From positions 124,001 to 188,000 of the forward strand of contig QHXR01000024.1 of NCBI GenBank assembly GCA_003223025.1: DNA of 64,000 bases, read 5' to 3'. The notes under the pieces were generated by a model. It made no database searches. It saw only the letters and a program-made list of their open reading frames with translations, and was not told where the DNA came from. How positions within the stretch are numbered: position 1 is the stretch's first letter; the number at the start of each line of letters is the position of its first letter. The DNA comes from Acidobacteriota bacterium. Its GTDB lineage: Bacteria; Acidobacteriota; Blastocatellia; Pyrinomonadales; Pyrinomonadaceae. Positions 52,905 through 60,884 of the stretch are shown one piece after another. The position numbers were made by a program, and so were the translations under genes.

Positions 52905-53651
52905 TTATTCGGAGAGGCCGTCGAGGTTGAGTCGGGTCAGTCCCCCGGCATCGGAGAATGCCGCACGTCCGGCGCGTCTTTGATCGCGAACTCTGAAGAA
53001 GATAATGCCCGTAACGATACCCGCGAGGACCGAAACGGCAAGCCCAAGCACGATCACCAAAACCGTCGAGATCATGATGTCCTTCGACGTGGTCACCATG
53101 TAACGTTCGAGCTTCTTTAAGATGTAAGGATCTTCGCCGAGCCACTGGACAGTTTTTTGGTACTTCACCTGATCCAAAAGTTCGCCCGCAGCGGCAGCAT
53201 CCGTCGTTCCGAAAACAAACGCGTTGTAGTTCCCGATGCGTCGATAGACAAAGTTAGGCTGCGTCGAACCGATGAACTGCTGGACTTTCGTATCTGCCTC
53301 GATCGAGGCCTGGGGATTTGTGTATTCGATGATGACGAGTCGGCCCTGCGGATAGACGGCCGTCACGGCTTCCGTACCACCGTCGAATGCGACTACGTCG
53401 AGAACCGGCTGATCGCTCACCGCACTCTTCAGACCGGGTTTGTCCGCGAAGAACCCCGCACTCGATTGCACCGAGGTGTAATCCGGAAGATGCTTGAGCA
53501 GGACCGGCTGACCATCCGCTTCGGAGATCTCCTGACTCTTTTGAGCGGGTTGACCAAATCCGGCGGTTGCCGACCAAACGAGTAAAATCGATATGGCCAA
53601 AATGGCAACAGACCGTTTCTGCAGGAAATTGTATGCGGAAAAGATATTCAC
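52905..53651 (-). CDS. Exported membrane-anchored protein of unknown function
   Basis: 248 residues. Signal peptide at about 13-34 (VAILAISILLVWSATAGFG), an extracytoplasmic domain with VSDQPVLDVVAFDGGTEAVT and GRLVIIEYTNPQASIEAD, and one C-terminal transmembrane helix (about 193-217, STVLVIVLGLAVSVLAGIV) with a short basic tail. I do not recognise the family. It is divergent from the ECF sigma gene and could be a partner, but it has no anti-sigma motif. Confidence 0.62.
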   Translation of the reverse strand: MNIFSAYNFLQKRSVAILAISILLVWSATAGFGQPAQKSQEISEADGQPVLLKHLPDYTSVQSSAGFFADKPGLKSAVSDQPVLDVVAFDGGTEAVTAVYPQGRLVIIEYTNPQASIEADTKVQQFIGSTQPNFVYRRIGNYNAFVFGTTDAAAAGELLDQVKYQKTVQWLGEDPYILKKLERYMVTTSKDIMISTVLVIVLGLAVSVLAGIVTGIIFFRVRDQRRAGRAAFSDAGGLTRLNLDGLSE

Positions 53652-53859
53652 AAACTAGGAGTAAAATACTAGCATTCTTGGCGATTTCGCCGCAATTTGT
53701 AACGCAATCGTACAACAGGAGTAAGATGTAGCAATTGAATCATTTCGTATACGCTTTCGCGTGCGAATCCTTGCTTTGATGTTCGACGAATACGAGAGTA
53801 TGCCAATTAAAATGGAACAAAAACTGGTGAATTACGTGTCTATATGACGAACTTTGCGT

Positions 53860-53875
53860 TTGGCACGCATATTGA
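53860..53875 (+). promoter_or_regulatory. Possible sigma54 (-24/-12) promoter upstream of the ECF sigma gene
   Basis: TTGGCACGCATATTGAT matches the sigma54 pattern TGGCAC-N5-TTGCW except that the -12 GC is GA. It lies 30 bp before ATG 53905. The rest of the 253-bp divergent gap holds no other clear signal. Confidence 0.3.
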
Positions 53876-53904
53876 TTCGCTTTAGGGCGAGGGGGAACAA
53901 GGAA

Positions 53905-54567
53905 ATGACCACAGAAACTTTAAATTATCCGGTGCTGCTTTCAGGAGACGCGGCCGAGGATGCCAAAGTTGGGAAAACGAGAAAAGCGCGGGTCGATGTC
54001 CCGGGTGCCAGCGATTTTGAATTGACCCAAGCTGCGGCGGGCGGTGACATGGTCGCTTTTGAGGAGATCTATCAGCGCCATCATCGAAGGGTTTATTCGA
54101 TCTGTCTGCGAATGCTGCAGAACTCGTTTGAAGCTGAAGATCTGACGCAGGACGTGTTCATCCAGCTTTACCGAAAGATAGGCAGCTTTAGAGGCGATTC
54201 GGCGTTTACGACCTGGCTTCATCGATTGACGGTGAACCAAGTTCTCATGCACTTCCGGAAACGGAATGTGAAGTTTGAAAAGGTGACGGAAGAAGGTGAA
54301 ACTCCGGACCAGACGGTACCGGGAACTGCGAATCCGTTCAAGATGCCGATCGTCGACAAGATCGCTCTCGAAAGCGCGATCGATCAGTTGCCGGCAGGTT
54401 ATAAAAATGTATTCGTGTTACACGACGTCGAAGGATTCGAGCACGAAGAGGTCGCGAGAATTCTCGGCTGCTCGGTCGGTACTTCGAAATCGCAGCTTCA
54501 CAAGGCGCGACTTAAGTTGAGAAAGCTTTTGAAGAAGAAAGCCAATCCGCGTCTGGTGGGTGTTTAG
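53905..54567 (+). CDS. ECF-type RNA polymerase sigma factor
   Basis: 220 residues. Sigma region 2 at about 48-115 ([58 protein letters not shown]) and region 4 at about 155-205 ([40 protein letters not shown]). The first 35 residues are an extra N-terminal stretch. It should direct RNA polymerase to stress or envelope promoters. ATG 53905 follows GGGGGAACAAGGA. No anti-sigma gene is adjacent on the same strand. A strong terminator follows. Confidence 0.9.
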   Translation: MTTETLNYPVLLSGDAAEDAKVGKTRKARVDVPGASDFELTQAAAGGDMVAFEEIYQRHHRRVYSICLRMLQNSFEAEDLTQDVFIQLYRKIGSFRGDSAFTTWLHRLTVNQVLMHFRKRNVKFEKVTEEGETPDQTVPGTANPFKMPIVDKIALESAIDQLPAGYKNVFVLHDVEGFEHEEVARILGCSVGTSKSQLHKARLKLRKLLKKKANPRLVGV

Positions 54568-54594
54568 AAAATATATTTAGGATTTATAACTATG

Positions 54595-54621
54595 GGCTTC
54601 CCGAAATCGGGAAGCCTTTTT
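54595..54621 (+). terminator. Intrinsic terminator of the ECF sigma gene
   Basis: Nine-base-pair stem GGCTTCCCG/CGGGAAGCC, loop AAAT, then TTTTT. Confidence 0.9.
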
Positions 54622-55145
54622 CATTTCACTCGATCGAGTTTCATCTCGAAGATCTTTACCCACGCCTGGCCGTCCCGTGAGAACTCGCCGGTCTCGGACC
54701 ACACGTCGTTGTCGGCCTTGATGAGATACCTGATCGTCCCGGCAGGAGTTTTAAAACCCCATTCGTACCCATCGAGAACGACTTTGAAATCGTAATTACC
54801 GGTCGGCCCGGTCGCGAGATATGTAGAAAACTTAAAGATCTTCGACGGTTCATCGTAGCTGATTACGGCCAACGTTTCGTGGATAACTTTCCCCTCCGGG
54901 TTTATGTGCTTTCCCTCGACCAGCATTGCCAAACCATCGATCTTTCGCTGCACGACTTCGGCGCTGGTAAAGTTTTCGCGTTTACCGCCTGCCACCGAAT
55001 ACCATCCCGACCCTTTCCATGTCCCGACCAACTTGTCGAGCTTCTTCATTTCCGCTTGCCGGTTCGTGACGTCCTGCTGCATCTGCGCCTGGATCGAGAC
55101 GAAAGAGACAAACAATACGAAAAATAAAAAGACGACTTTCTTCAT
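54621..55145 (-). CDS. Secreted DUF1579-like protein
   Basis: 174 residues. Signal peptide MKKVVFLFFVLFVSFVSIQA. LDKLVGTWKGSGWYSVAGGK and FKFSTYLATGPTGNYDFKVV resemble the DUF1579 beta-barrel family of unknown ligand. A ribosome site is visible (AGGA before ATG on the minus strand). It is convergent with the sigma factor gene. Confidence 0.7.
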   Translation of the reverse strand: MKKVVFLFFVLFVSFVSIQAQMQQDVTNRQAEMKKLDKLVGTWKGSGWYSVAGGKRENFTSAEVVQRKIDGLAMLVEGKHINPEGKVIHETLAVISYDEPSKIFKFSTYLATGPTGNYDFKVVLDGYEWGFKTPAGTIRYLIKADNDVWSETGEFSRDGQAWVKIFEMKLDRVK

Positions 55146-55163
55146 TCGGTTCCTCCAAAAAAT

Positions 55164-56309
55164 TTAAAAAGCAGTTTCTATGATATTAATGTTTCGGCGG
55201 GCGAGCTCGGCGACAAAACGATTCGGGTCGATCGCTTTCTCCTGGGGCGTGGCACCATGTTCAAGAACATCACCACTCGCCATCATCTGCGCGATGATCG
55301 ACGCGGGAAACGCGGTCGTTCGCATCATTGCAGACAATCCTGTCGATTCGTCTTCTTTGTCTACGATGTCGTAGCGTAATGTTTTTGTCTCGCCGTTTTT
55401 ATCGCCGACAAATTCGAGTCGGACCAAAACGTAGTCAGGTCCGTCGGCCGGTAGATGTTTTTGAAGCAGATCGCCGAACACTTTTCGCGGAGTCACCTTT
55501 GCGTAATCAACAACCATTTCTTCACTCGAACACAATCCGAGATCGATCATCGTCTTGAACTTCTCACAATGTCCGGCGTAACGAATGGTTTTGTAATCGA
55601 GCTCGCGAATCTTTCCAAGAAATGTGTCGGGCAAAGTAGATGTTCCGCCGGATGTTTGAAACGCTTCGAGCGGCGGGAATCCGTAGAATGATAAGTCCTC
55701 GATCTCCGTCATCGAATCGACTTCCATAATCTTGCCGTCGCGAATGACGCGTGCGACTTCAACGTATTCGTTGATCAGACCTTCGACCGAGAACACGAGT
55801 TGATAGTTCAATGGCGGCTGCGGATCCTGAGGCAGGCCACCGACGCGAATGTGAACTTCGTCGAGCCGGTCGAAGTTCGCAGCCCCGTGCATCGCGAGGA
55901 TCGAAACCATTCCCGGTGCGAGACCGCAGTCCGGGATGATATTGATGCCGGCGGCCTTTGCTTCGGCGTCGAGTGCGAGCTGCGAATCGACGACGTAATT
56001 GTTGCCGCCGAGATCACAAAAGTTCGTGCCCGTCTCGATCGCGGCTTTCGAAAGTGATTCGTTGTACCAGTAGTTCACACACGAGATAGCCGAATCGTGT
56101 CCGCGCATGAGCGCGACGATTTCGTCGTAGTTCGACGCATCGACATGCTTCGCTTCGATCTTCGACGTTCCGACTTTTGCGACGACGTCCTGAGCTTTTG
56201 CAAGATCGAAATCCGCGATCGTTACGACTTCGACGCCCGGCGAGTTGTGTACTAAATCAAAGGCCGCACCTAACCCCATGCGGCCCGCACCTAAGACTAA
56301 AATTTTCAT
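55164..56309 (-). CDS. Saccharopine dehydrogenase-like NAD(P)-dependent oxidoreductase
   Basis: 381 residues. Rossmann motif KILVLGAGRMGLGAA at the N-terminus; INIIPDCGLAPGMVSILAMH and VGGLPQDPQPPLNYQLVFSV are typical of the saccharopine/lysine 6-dehydrogenase group. It may act in lysine degradation or a related amino-acid path, but the substrate is not certain. It overlaps the preceding PilZ gene by four bases (ATGA), so the two are one transcription unit. Confidence 0.83.
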   Translation of the reverse strand: MKILVLGAGRMGLGAAFDLVHNSPGVEVVTIADFDLAKAQDVVAKVGTSKIEAKHVDASNYDEIVALMRGHDSAISCVNYWYNESLSKAAIETGTNFCDLGGNNYVVDSQLALDAEAKAAGINIIPDCGLAPGMVSILAMHGAANFDRLDEVHIRVGGLPQDPQPPLNYQLVFSVEGLINEYVEVARVIRDGKIMEVDSMTEIEDLSFYGFPPLEAFQTSGGTSTLPDTFLGKIRELDYKTIRYAGHCEKFKTMIDLGLCSSEEMVVDYAKVTPRKVFGDLLQKHLPADGPDYVLVRLEFVGDKNGETKTLRYDIVDKEDESTGLSAMMRTTAFPASIIAQMMASGDVLEHGATPQEKAIDPNRFVAELARRNINIIETAF

Positions 56310-56674
56310 CCCCAGTCGTCGAGCTCCTCAGGCTTCACACCGGCTACGGTTTCGCCCGCGAGTTCCCAAACTTTTTTCTTCCACTCGCGCATTCCCTCGG
56401 TCAGCGTGAGCGCGACCTGCGGATGGGCTGCGTTGCGTTCGAGCCGGATCACCTGTGCGCTGACGGTCACTTCTTCTTTCGCATTTTCAGTCACGGTGAG
56501 ATCGACCTTGCACCCGACAGTCGGCAGCATTCGGGGTAGATAGACGAGAGCTCCGTTGACACCGATATTCTCCGTCAGTCCTTCTTCTTCGACGACCTTT
56601 CCGTCATCGTTCTTCCATTTGACGCGAATGGGAAACGAGACGACGTGTCTCGCACCTTGGCGACGATCCTGCAT
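56306..56674 (-). CDS. PilZ-domain protein
   Basis: 122 residues. The start DRRQGARHVVSFPIRVKW has the R-x(n)-R pattern of c-di-GMP-binding PilZ domains, and TENIGVNGALVYLP carries the second motif in altered form (usual (D/N)xSxxG; here ENIGVNG), so binding is uncertain. RLERNAAHPQVALTL closes the barrel. It is translationally coupled to the dehydrogenase gene. Confidence 0.75.
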   Translation of the reverse strand: MQDRRQGARHVVSFPIRVKWKNDDGKVVEEEGLTENIGVNGALVYLPRMLPTVGCKVDLTVTENAKEEVTVSAQVIRLERNAAHPQVALTLTEGMREWKKKVWELAGETVAGVKPEELDDWG

Positions 56675-57027
56675 AAATTATCCTCTTTTTGATCCCGGTT
56701 GGATTCTGGTTCGAAGTTGGGTGCCCTTGGTTGAGGGCGTTGAAACTTTAGCACAAAGCCCGCAATCTAAGCCAGTAAAAACATGGCCGAAACACGAATG
56801 GCATATAGAATAAGGAGTTGCGGTTTTTCGAAGGTGGACAGTAAAGACCCGAGATGGTAGCATCATAGACATGTTTCAACCGCGATCGGTTGAGAACAGG
56901 CGGAATGGGCCGCCGTTTTAGTATCCAATCCAAAACAAAAAAACTGAATTAGCTGTAAATCGGAAGAGCGATTCCAATAGCTGTTTTTTGTGTTATAGGG
57001 TACGAAAAATTGACAGGAGAATATTGA
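56675..57027. other. Divergent intergenic region without a recognised gene
   Basis: 353 bp between PilZ and the 3D-domain gene. Two consecutive hairpins, CAACCG-CGAT-CGGTTG (56877-56892) and GGCGG-AATGGG-CCGCC (56899-56914), are followed by GTTTT and could be a terminator of a small RNA reading rightward. CAGGAG before ATG 57028 is the ribosome site. No known riboswitch was recognised. Confidence 0.4.
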
Positions 57028-57525
57028 ATGAAAAATCTCGTCAGAGGAGGCGTCATTCTGTCATTGATCGGCATGTTCGTCGTATTTATGTACGCACAGG
57101 CCGCGACAGGAGTCGATCTCAGTTCAGCGAATGATCCGCAGTTAAAATTAAATGATAGTGATGAAGTTTCGAATATAGTTATCGACACCGACGATAAAAA
57201 GTTAGTCAAGAAAACGGTTTCGGAAGGAAAAGTAACAACAGCAGGTTCAGCGAACAGAGGTTCTTTTACAGCTACGGCATATTGCCTTCAAGGCAGAACG
57301 GCAATGGGACATGGGGTCCGGCGGGGAATTATCGCCGCAGATCCGAGGCTTCTTCGCCTCGGTTCAAGAGTCAATCTTGGTGCCGGTGCCTACAGCGGTC
57401 AGTATCTCGTTTCTGATACTGGTGGTGGAATCAAGGGACGCAGGATTGATATTTGGGTACCGAGTTGTGCAGAAGCTCGACGCTTTGGTCGACGAACCGT
57501 TCAGATCGGAATTTTAGGACAATAA
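57028..57525 (+). CDS. Exported 3D-domain protein
   Basis: 165 residues. Signal peptide/anchor at about 7-26. The C-terminal 3D domain (about 75-165) starts FTATAYCLQGRTAMGHGVRR, continues GIIAADPRLLRLGSRV and has YLVSDTGGGIKGRRIDIW, the Asp-rich motif that names the family. Such domains are found in lytic transglycosylase-like proteins (MltA, YabE, RlpA relatives), so a cell-wall role is likely. CAGGAG lies before ATG 57028. Confidence 0.8.
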   Translation: MKNLVRGGVILSLIGMFVVFMYAQAATGVDLSSANDPQLKLNDSDEVSNIVIDTDDKKLVKKTVSEGKVTTAGSANRGSFTATAYCLQGRTAMGHGVRRGIIAADPRLLRLGSRVNLGAGAYSGQYLVSDTGGGIKGRRIDIWVPSCAEARRFGRRTVQIGILGQ

Positions 57526-57549
57526 TTTTTTACAATTGAATAAAAAGAA

Positions 57550-57582
57550 AAGGCCGCTTCGAAATATCGAAGCGGCCTTTTT
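57550..57582. terminator. Bidirectional terminator between convergent genes
   Basis: Thirteen-base-pair stem AAGGCCGCTTCGA/TCGAAGCGGCCTT with loop AATA and T-runs on both sides. It serves the 3D gene and the convergent VIT/VWA gene. Confidence 0.9.
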
Positions 57583-57592
57583 ATGTCTCACA

Positions 57593-60112
57593 TCACGCAT
57601 CCGGGAGAATGAGTTTGATCTCATCCAACTCGGTAAGCGAGGCGACGTTCTCGACCGCGATCCGTCCGCGGATAATGCCGTTCTTTTCGCTGACGACCTC
57701 GAGCCCTGCCTTGCGGAGTTTTTCGAGCACGCTCGAGGAGAGCTTGGAGACAGTTATTTTGATCTCCGCTTTTCCATCGCGAACGAAATGAGATTCGTTC
57801 GGTCCGGCCGCCGTCTTTTTTTCAAGCCGATCGACAAGAGCATAGACCCATGCGTGGAGTTTGTTCTTGAGTTTCTGCGTCCGGATCGATTCCGGAGTTT
57901 TTGGTTTTGGTTGCGGCGTTCCCTCCGCTGTCGCGATGCTGGCAAGTATTCCGTAATTCGCCGCGGTCCCGGAACCATTGCCGTTCGCCGAACCGCTCCC
58001 ACTTCCATAACCGGTGCCGGAGCCACTTCCACTTCCCGAACTCTTTCGTATTTTGCTCTTACCGGTCGCGCGTCGACCGTTGATCGGTAGATTACTGATC
58101 TGCGAGGCAGAGACACTAACAGATTGTCCGACCGAAGCATTCACGGTCTCAGACCTTCCACCGCCACCACCACCGCCTCCAACGCCGACACCGCTACTAA
58201 GAGTTACGAAATTCGCGCTTAGATCTCCATAGCGATCCGTGCCAGCCATCGCCGGATCCGCACCATCGGGAAGCCCGACAGGAACCTGAATCGTCACCGA
58301 CTTTCCGTTCTGATTCACGACTCGATCCTCGACTGCGACGAACGACGTGTTGTCGGTCAGCAATCGAAACTCGAGTCCGAGCTGCGTGATCTCCTGGTTC
58401 AATTTAATCATCTCCTTCCCATCGCTAAGCGTTCCCCGCTTTATCGTAAGTTGGTCGATCTTTTTTCGCGCCCACAGTGTCGCTAGCGAATCATTCGCTG
58501 GCTCGCTTTCGGGAAGATTCACCGTGATCTCACGCGAGTATTCCTGACCCGCAACTTTTCCGCGGAGCCGGATCGTTCCGCTCGCCGCTTTGTTGTAACG
58601 CCCGTTTACGATCACAGGCTTGGCCGAGAAAAGATCGGGGATCTTGCTCGGATAGACATCCGCGATCGGCATGCCGTTCCAGTCGATCGAAATATCCGTG
58701 AGCAGCGGCGTCCGAACACGCTCGTAGAACCTGCGAGCAGATTTCGAACCGTCGTCTTCGAGTGAGACGTATGCTGCCTCGCCGTTTCCAACTTCCGCGA
58801 TCTTGTCGAGAAGGTATCGATTTACGGAATTGCCGATGCCGAAGGAGAAGACGCGGGCCTTCGGATGTTTTTGTACTTCGCCGATTATCTCGTCATCGTT
58901 TCCGACCTGGCCATCGGTCATAAAACACACGATCCGGATGTGATCTTTCGAGTCCGACGGATCGAGCGACGCCTTGATCGCCTTCATCATTTCAGTTCCG
59001 CCGCCACCGCTTCGAGCTGCGAGAAACTCCTGAGCGCGTTCGAGGTTTCCCTGCGTCGCCGGCACCGGGCCATCGAACAAGATCTCAGTGTCACCCGCAA
59101 ACGTGATCAGATTAAATGTGTCGTTCGGATTCAGGCCATCGAGCGAAAGCCTCATCGCCTCCTTCGCCTTCTCGATCGGAAATCCCGACATCGATCCGCT
59201 CGTGTCGAGAACGAAGACTATTTCCTTCGGCGTGATGTCTTCGGATGCGAACTTGTCCGGCGGCTGCAGGACCATCGTGAAAAATCCCCCGCGCGAATCG
59301 CGCGTCGCTAACACCGCATCTTCGATCTTCTTACCGGTCACGTCATAACGAAGTATGAAATCCTTGTTCGGGATCGTCGTCTCATTCTTTAGCGTGATCT
59401 TCGAATTGCTCGGACTGAAATTTATCTGCTGGATCTCGTGCGATGTTGAACGGATCTCCTCGATCGGAACGCCGGCGTTGAGATTTACCTCGATCGAAAT
59501 GTCATGACCGGGACGATCGATCGCGACCGGAGGCGTGACCTTCGCCGCGTCGACCACGGTCGCCGGGTTGTATCGCGGACCGATCGTCATCGGAAAAACG
59601 AATTCGTACGCGCCGTCTTCATACGTCAGCGTCTCGACGTAGCTGATCTCGACGACGATCTTTTCGCCGGGCATGATGTTCGCCACCGACTGGGTAAAAA
59701 TATTCGGCCGCTCTTGATCGAGCAGGCTCGCCGCCTTACCTTCGATCTTCGCCGCTTCATAAACCTGGCGGGCCTCGTCGCGCTTCATGATCTTTCCGCG
59801 GACGATGCGCGTTCCGATCGTCATCGTCATATCGTCCACGGCGCCATTTTGCGAAAGAGGAAATGTGTAAACTGCTTCGATCGGTTCGGTAAACGAATTT
59901 TCGAATTCCTGCCGGACCCGAACGCGTGCGACGAATCCGCTGATGTCGGCTTTCACCGATGTCGATTTCAAAGGGCAAAGGCCGGCCGCTTCGCCTTTCT
60001 TATTAAAGGCTGCGAGCGAGCCTTGAGTAACTCCGGACGACGCTCCGGTGACTTGTGCACACGCCGCATTGGCGCACACTAATAGCAACAGCAAAAATAC
60101 AAGTTTGCTCAT
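57593..60112 (-). CDS. Exported VIT and von Willebrand A domain protein
   Basis: 839 residues. Signal peptide MSKLVFLLLLLVCANAACA. VIT domain at about 45-170 (VRVRQEFENSFTEPIEAVYT, FPLSQNGAVDDMTMTIG). VWA domain at about 295-470 with MIDAS motif FVLDTSGSMSG. A Gly/Ser-rich stretch (about 690-735) precedes a C-terminal domain of about 70 residues. Such proteins resemble inter-alpha-trypsin inhibitor heavy chains and probably mediate cell-surface protein interactions that depend on metal. No sortase is nearby. It is a single-gene unit. Confidence 0.87.
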   Translation of the reverse strand: MSKLVFLLLLLVCANAACAQVTGASSGVTQGSLAAFNKKGEAAGLCPLKSTSVKADISGFVARVRVRQEFENSFTEPIEAVYTFPLSQNGAVDDMTMTIGTRIVRGKIMKRDEARQVYEAAKIEGKAASLLDQERPNIFTQSVANIMPGEKIVVEISYVETLTYEDGAYEFVFPMTIGPRYNPATVVDAAKVTPPVAIDRPGHDISIEVNLNAGVPIEEIRSTSHEIQQINFSPSNSKITLKNETTIPNKDFILRYDVTGKKIEDAVLATRDSRGGFFTMVLQPPDKFASEDITPKEIVFVLDTSGSMSGFPIEKAKEAMRLSLDGLNPNDTFNLITFAGDTEILFDGPVPATQGNLERAQEFLAARSGGGGTEMMKAIKASLDPSDSKDHIRIVCFMTDGQVGNDDEIIGEVQKHPKARVFSFGIGNSVNRYLLDKIAEVGNGEAAYVSLEDDGSKSARRFYERVRTPLLTDISIDWNGMPIADVYPSKIPDLFSAKPVIVNGRYNKAASGTIRLRGKVAGQEYSREITVNLPESEPANDSLATLWARKKIDQLTIKRGTLSDGKEMIKLNQEITQLGLEFRLLTDNTSFVAVEDRVVNQNGKSVTIQVPVGLPDGADPAMAGTDRYGDLSANFVTLSSGVGVGGGGGGGGRSETVNASVGQSVSVSASQISNLPINGRRATGKSKIRKSSGSGSGSGTGYGSGSGSANGNGSGTAANYGILASIATAEGTPQPKPKTPESIRTQKLKNKLHAWVYALVDRLEKKTAAGPNESHFVRDGKAEIKITVSKLSSSVLEKLRKAGLEVVSEKNGIIRGRIAVENVASLTELDEIKLILPDA

Positions 60113-60239
60113 ACAACACTCCTAAAATGTAGCTTGATCATCGCCGCCTGATCGGCAGCCAGTTTTCTAATCTAACCGCGGGGTTTCAGTCGGTTAGACA
60201 CCAGAACTTCGGAAAAGGTTTCTTCGAGCGAAATTAAAT

Positions 60240-60692
60240 TTAACGGACACTTGTCGAAGTCGCTGCGTCGAGATTTCCCTTTCGAGGAAAGTGAAGAAAA
60301 ATGCCGAGCGCTCCGAGCGCGAGCCAGAGGTAAAAATACGGATGGTTGAAAACGAAGGCGAGCACCAGACCTAGAACGGAAGAAACTTCGCTGAGCACGC
60401 AGCCGAGCAGCAAGCCGGTTTGAACGCATCCAGCGTCGTGGTCGCGAGCGGCCCGGCGCATGTACTGACGTTTCAAAACGAAAGAGAGAACAAAAAATAG
60501 AATGGCGATCGCAGTGAACACGACCGTGACGAGCGGCAAATTATGCAGAATCGATCCGCGTGCCTCCGCGGTAAAGATCTCCGGTTTTGCGAACCACACG
60601 ATCGCAAAAAATATCGCCTGTGACGCAAGCAACGCAAGCCAAAGAATGACGAGCGTTTGATATTCGACGTTGATCGGTTTTCCTTTTGACAT
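60240..60692 (-). CDS. Four-helix membrane protein of unknown function
   Basis: 150 residues with four hydrophobic helices (LVILWLALLASQAIFFAIVW, LVTVVFTAIAILFFVLSFVL, GLLLGCVLSEVSSVLGLVLA, YFYLWLALGALGIFLHF). It has no motif I recognise. It is preceded by a tandem heptanucleotide repeat at 60701-60742. Confidence 0.6.
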   Translation of the reverse strand: MSKGKPINVEYQTLVILWLALLASQAIFFAIVWFAKPEIFTAEARGSILHNLPLVTVVFTAIAILFFVLSFVLKRQYMRRAARDHDAGCVQTGLLLGCVLSEVSSVLGLVLAFVFNHPYFYLWLALGALGIFLHFPRKGNLDAATSTSVR

Positions 60693-60700
60693 CTCTTCGC

Positions 60701-60742
60701 TAGTTCCTAGTTCCTAGTTCCTAGTTCCTAGTTCCTAGTTCC
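60701..60742. repeat. Six tandem copies of TAGTTCC
   Basis: Six exact 7-bp units upstream of the four-helix protein gene. Copy number may vary between strains. Confidence 0.9.
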
Positions 60743-60876
60743 TTGTTTCGTGTCTTCTTCGTGTGGTTCGTGTACTTCGTGGTTTCTCTTTCTCAAGTTA
60801 GTTCAACTTCACTGACCAGTTACCGGCAAGACCTAACCACGAAACACGCGAAACACACGAAGAAGACACGAAACAA
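60743..60876. repeat. Inverted repeat of TTCGTGT units
   Basis: TTGTTTCGTGTCTTCTTCGT (60743-60762) pairs with ACGAAGAAGACACGAAACAA (60857-60876). More CACGAA/TTCGTG pairing lies inside. It separates the ABC exporter gene from the four-helix gene. Confidence 0.8.
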
Positions 60877-60884
60877 GAACCTTA

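Noticed and set aside
60792-60806. CTCAA and TTCAA near each other in an intergenic repeat
   Set aside because: The spacing is 10 bp, and no -10 hexamer at nine bases or relevant gene start follows.
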